Assembly: GCA_965240325.2 (NCBI GenBank)
Contig: OZ251223.1
Span: forward strand, 4,487,644 to 4,551,643
Reading direction: 5' to 3'
Origin: Rebecca billardiae RCC1528
Taxonomy: Eukaryota > Haptophyta
Length of the DNA stretch: 64,000 nt
In this document: positions 62,421-64,000 of the stretch, one piece after another
Position numbering within the stretch: position 1 is the first letter of the stretch
Layout: each line of letters begins with the position of its first letter
Program-made: the position numbers and the translations under genes
The notes under the pieces: generated by a model
Told to the model about the DNA's origin: nothing
Seen by the model: the letters and a program-made list of their open reading frames with translations, nothing else
Databases searched by the model: none

Positions 62421-64000
62421 TACGCTATAATAATGTCAGAACGGTCGCATGACGAGCGCCACGTACCGCCACCGCCGTAGTTATAAGTACTCACGACCGC
62501 GGTATCTGACGATGCTAAACGCGGGCGCTGACAGCAACAGCCAACAGGGCCGCTGGGGGCGCGTACGTCGGCTGAGAGGGCGCCCCGACTACCCAAGTAC
62601 TGTAAGCGCAGTGGTGATGCACGACTCTTGATCAGCAGCATATATATATGCGACGACATCATGATTGATTGTCATCATCCGCGGAGTCGGGCCGAGTCTG
62701 CCATCAGGCATTCAGGCGTCTCAGCGCGGCACGGCAGTCGGCCATCGAGCTGAGCTCCCGCGAGCAGCAGCGCTGCCGCCTTGCTGATGGCGCTTGACGC
62801 TATTGCGCTAACAGTGCTGCAGGCGGGTCACGTCTGAGACGGTCACTCAGTCATTCATACTGTAGTGTCGTATAGCAGTCGTGATAGTTAATCGACGGGT
62901 CGCGGTTTAAGTTTTATTATTAATGGCTGGCGCGGCGGCGGATCCGAGCGACGACGACTACGATGACGACGGGCGTCCGTACTGTCGAGTCGTGCCTTGG
63001 CCGCACCAGCATGCGCATCGTCTAGTCGTCATATAGTCGTCTATAGTCAAGCGGCCATCGCCCGCGCCCGCGCCCGCCGCCGCCATTTTAGTCCGCGCAT
63101 CGTCATTGCCAGTGCGAGTGTCCTGCGCCCACGCGGCAGCTGCTGCGCGCGGCTTCTGCCTCACCGGCTGGCGAGGTGCTCGGAACTGCGCTGCGCAGCA
63201 CGCGGCGGTCAAGCCGAGCGCGACGAGTGGAGCCCCGCGGGCGGCTACGAGGGCGCACACGACTACCGCGAGCCAGGCTCGGGCTGCGGCTGTCTGGAGC
63301 CGTGCGGCGGCTGCGCCGAGCGCGCGCGCGTCGGACCTCGTCGCAGCACACGGCGCCGCGGCCGAGGTCGAGGCGTGACACCCCGCGGCTTGCCCGCGCG
63401 CGCCCGCGCTAGGCTTGGGCTGTCGCGGCCGTGCCGACGCTGCGTCAGGGGCAGTGCGCGCGCGGCCGCCGCCACCTGCCGTTCATCGCGCGCCCGCGCG
63501 GGCGCGACGGCAGCGCGTGGGGCGGTGCAATCCAGCCGAGCGACCACAGCGCATGCTGCTCGGCGGCGCGTGGCGCGAGAGCGTCGCGGCCGTGGCTGGC
63601 GTAACGCACCAGCCCAGCCTGCCCCCGCCCCCGCGCCCCCATCTCCCACCTCGTCCGAGCTGCCTCCAGCGCGCGCCATCACGGCCGTGAGCGGCCGATG
63701 CGCAGCTGCTGGGTGCCGCTGCTCGTCCGCGCGCCTCACAGGCAAGGAACGGCCACCCCTTGCCGTGGCGCGTGCGCGTGCCGGTCGGTACGAGCCCACT
63801 CGAGCGCGGTCAGCGTGTCGGCGGTGGCGAGCAGGAGCCGCGCAGCCTTTGTGTTGGACGGCCGCGCGCGCGCCGCGGCCGAGCTCTGCGCGCAGACTTG
63901 GCAGCTGCTCGCGCGTTGCTGACGGGCACCACGCACTGCGCGGCGTCGTGCGATGGATCGAGACGCGAGTGCATCCTCCCAGCACGCGCGCTCGACCGCT
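58679..64000. other. Gene-poor terminal region
   Basis: No gene I can support. It contains a TA tract at about 58855-58876 and diverged tandem copies of a roughly 400-bp GC-rich segment (compare 59895-60140 with 60290-60540, which share GCGCGCAGCTGGCGCACGCA). A (TA)n microsatellite lies at 62329-62414. Frames over 200 codons here lack ordered sequence and consistent third-position bias. Confidence 0.45.
62329..62414. repeat. (TA)n microsatellite
   Basis: An uninterrupted AT dinucleotide run of about 86 bp, the longest in the window. It is likely polymorphic and a possible assembly weak point. Confidence 0.9.

Noticed and set aside
63263-63985. 240-codon minus-strand ORF near the right edge
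   Set aside because: Arg/Ala/Pro-rich without ordered segments; consistent with chance in GC-rich DNA.

Overview
This window is nuclear DNA from a eukaryote with a very GC-rich genome (coding regions are roughly 70-80% GC by eye, with third positions almost all G or C). Genes carry short GC-rich spliceosomal introns (83-256 nt). Several products point to a photosynthetic protist with a complex, secondarily derived plastid: a D1-type C-terminal processing protease behind a signal peptide, a ClpR-type plastid protease subunit, an ARF GTPase behind a signal peptide, an ERG4-type sterol reductase and selenoprotein T. My best guess is a haptophyte, possibly a pavlovophyte. That is inference from gene content and base composition, not from a marker gene.

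Layout. 1-13 kb is a gene-dense block: the 3' part of a HEAT-repeat importin-like gene (+), an unknown protein (-) head to head with selenoprotein T (+, in-frame UGA and a good SECIS candidate), a carbonyl-reductase-like SDR (+), an ARF-family GTPase (-) head to head with an SLC43-like MFS transporter (+), and a two-CNB-domain PKG-like kinase (+). 13.7-22.1 kb is a mobile-element island: three identical 2127-bp tandem units, each with a truncated Ulp1/C48-like protease ORF, abutting a 1.96-kb element with 49-bp terminal inverted repeats. 23-32.3 kb has an F-box gene (+), a seven-exon multi-KH RNA-binding gene (-), a decayed inverted relative of the tandem unit, and a four-exon gene (-) for a predicted seven-TM protein with a cytosolic TIR-like module and an extracellular C-type lectin domain. 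32.3-41.5 kb is gene-poor and repeat-rich: a Cys-rich possibly Helitron-derived ORF, a foldback inverted duplication, 25-bp minisatellites and an OTU-like fragment. 41.5-58.7 kb is a second gene-dense block: CtpA protease, a PEBP/YbhB-like secreted protein, a 4CXXC_R1 + PHD chromatin protein, MYG1, an NDPK-like/MTHFR fusion, ClpR, ERG4 sterol reductase, PAF1 and an unknown basic protein. 58.7-64 kb contains no gene I can support.

The genes are mostly unrelated housekeeping functions. Recurrent themes are plastid or secretory targeting (CtpA, ClpR, ARF, PEBP), nuclear gene regulation (PAF1, the CDCA7-like finger protein, KH protein) and signalling or surface recognition (PKG, lectin/TIR-like receptor). 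Head-to-head pairs with short shared upstream regions are frequent (five pairs). The two observations I rate most novel are the lectin/TIR-like seven-TM protein and the NDPK-like/MTHFR fusion. All exon boundaries were derived by hand from reading frames and splice dinucleotides.
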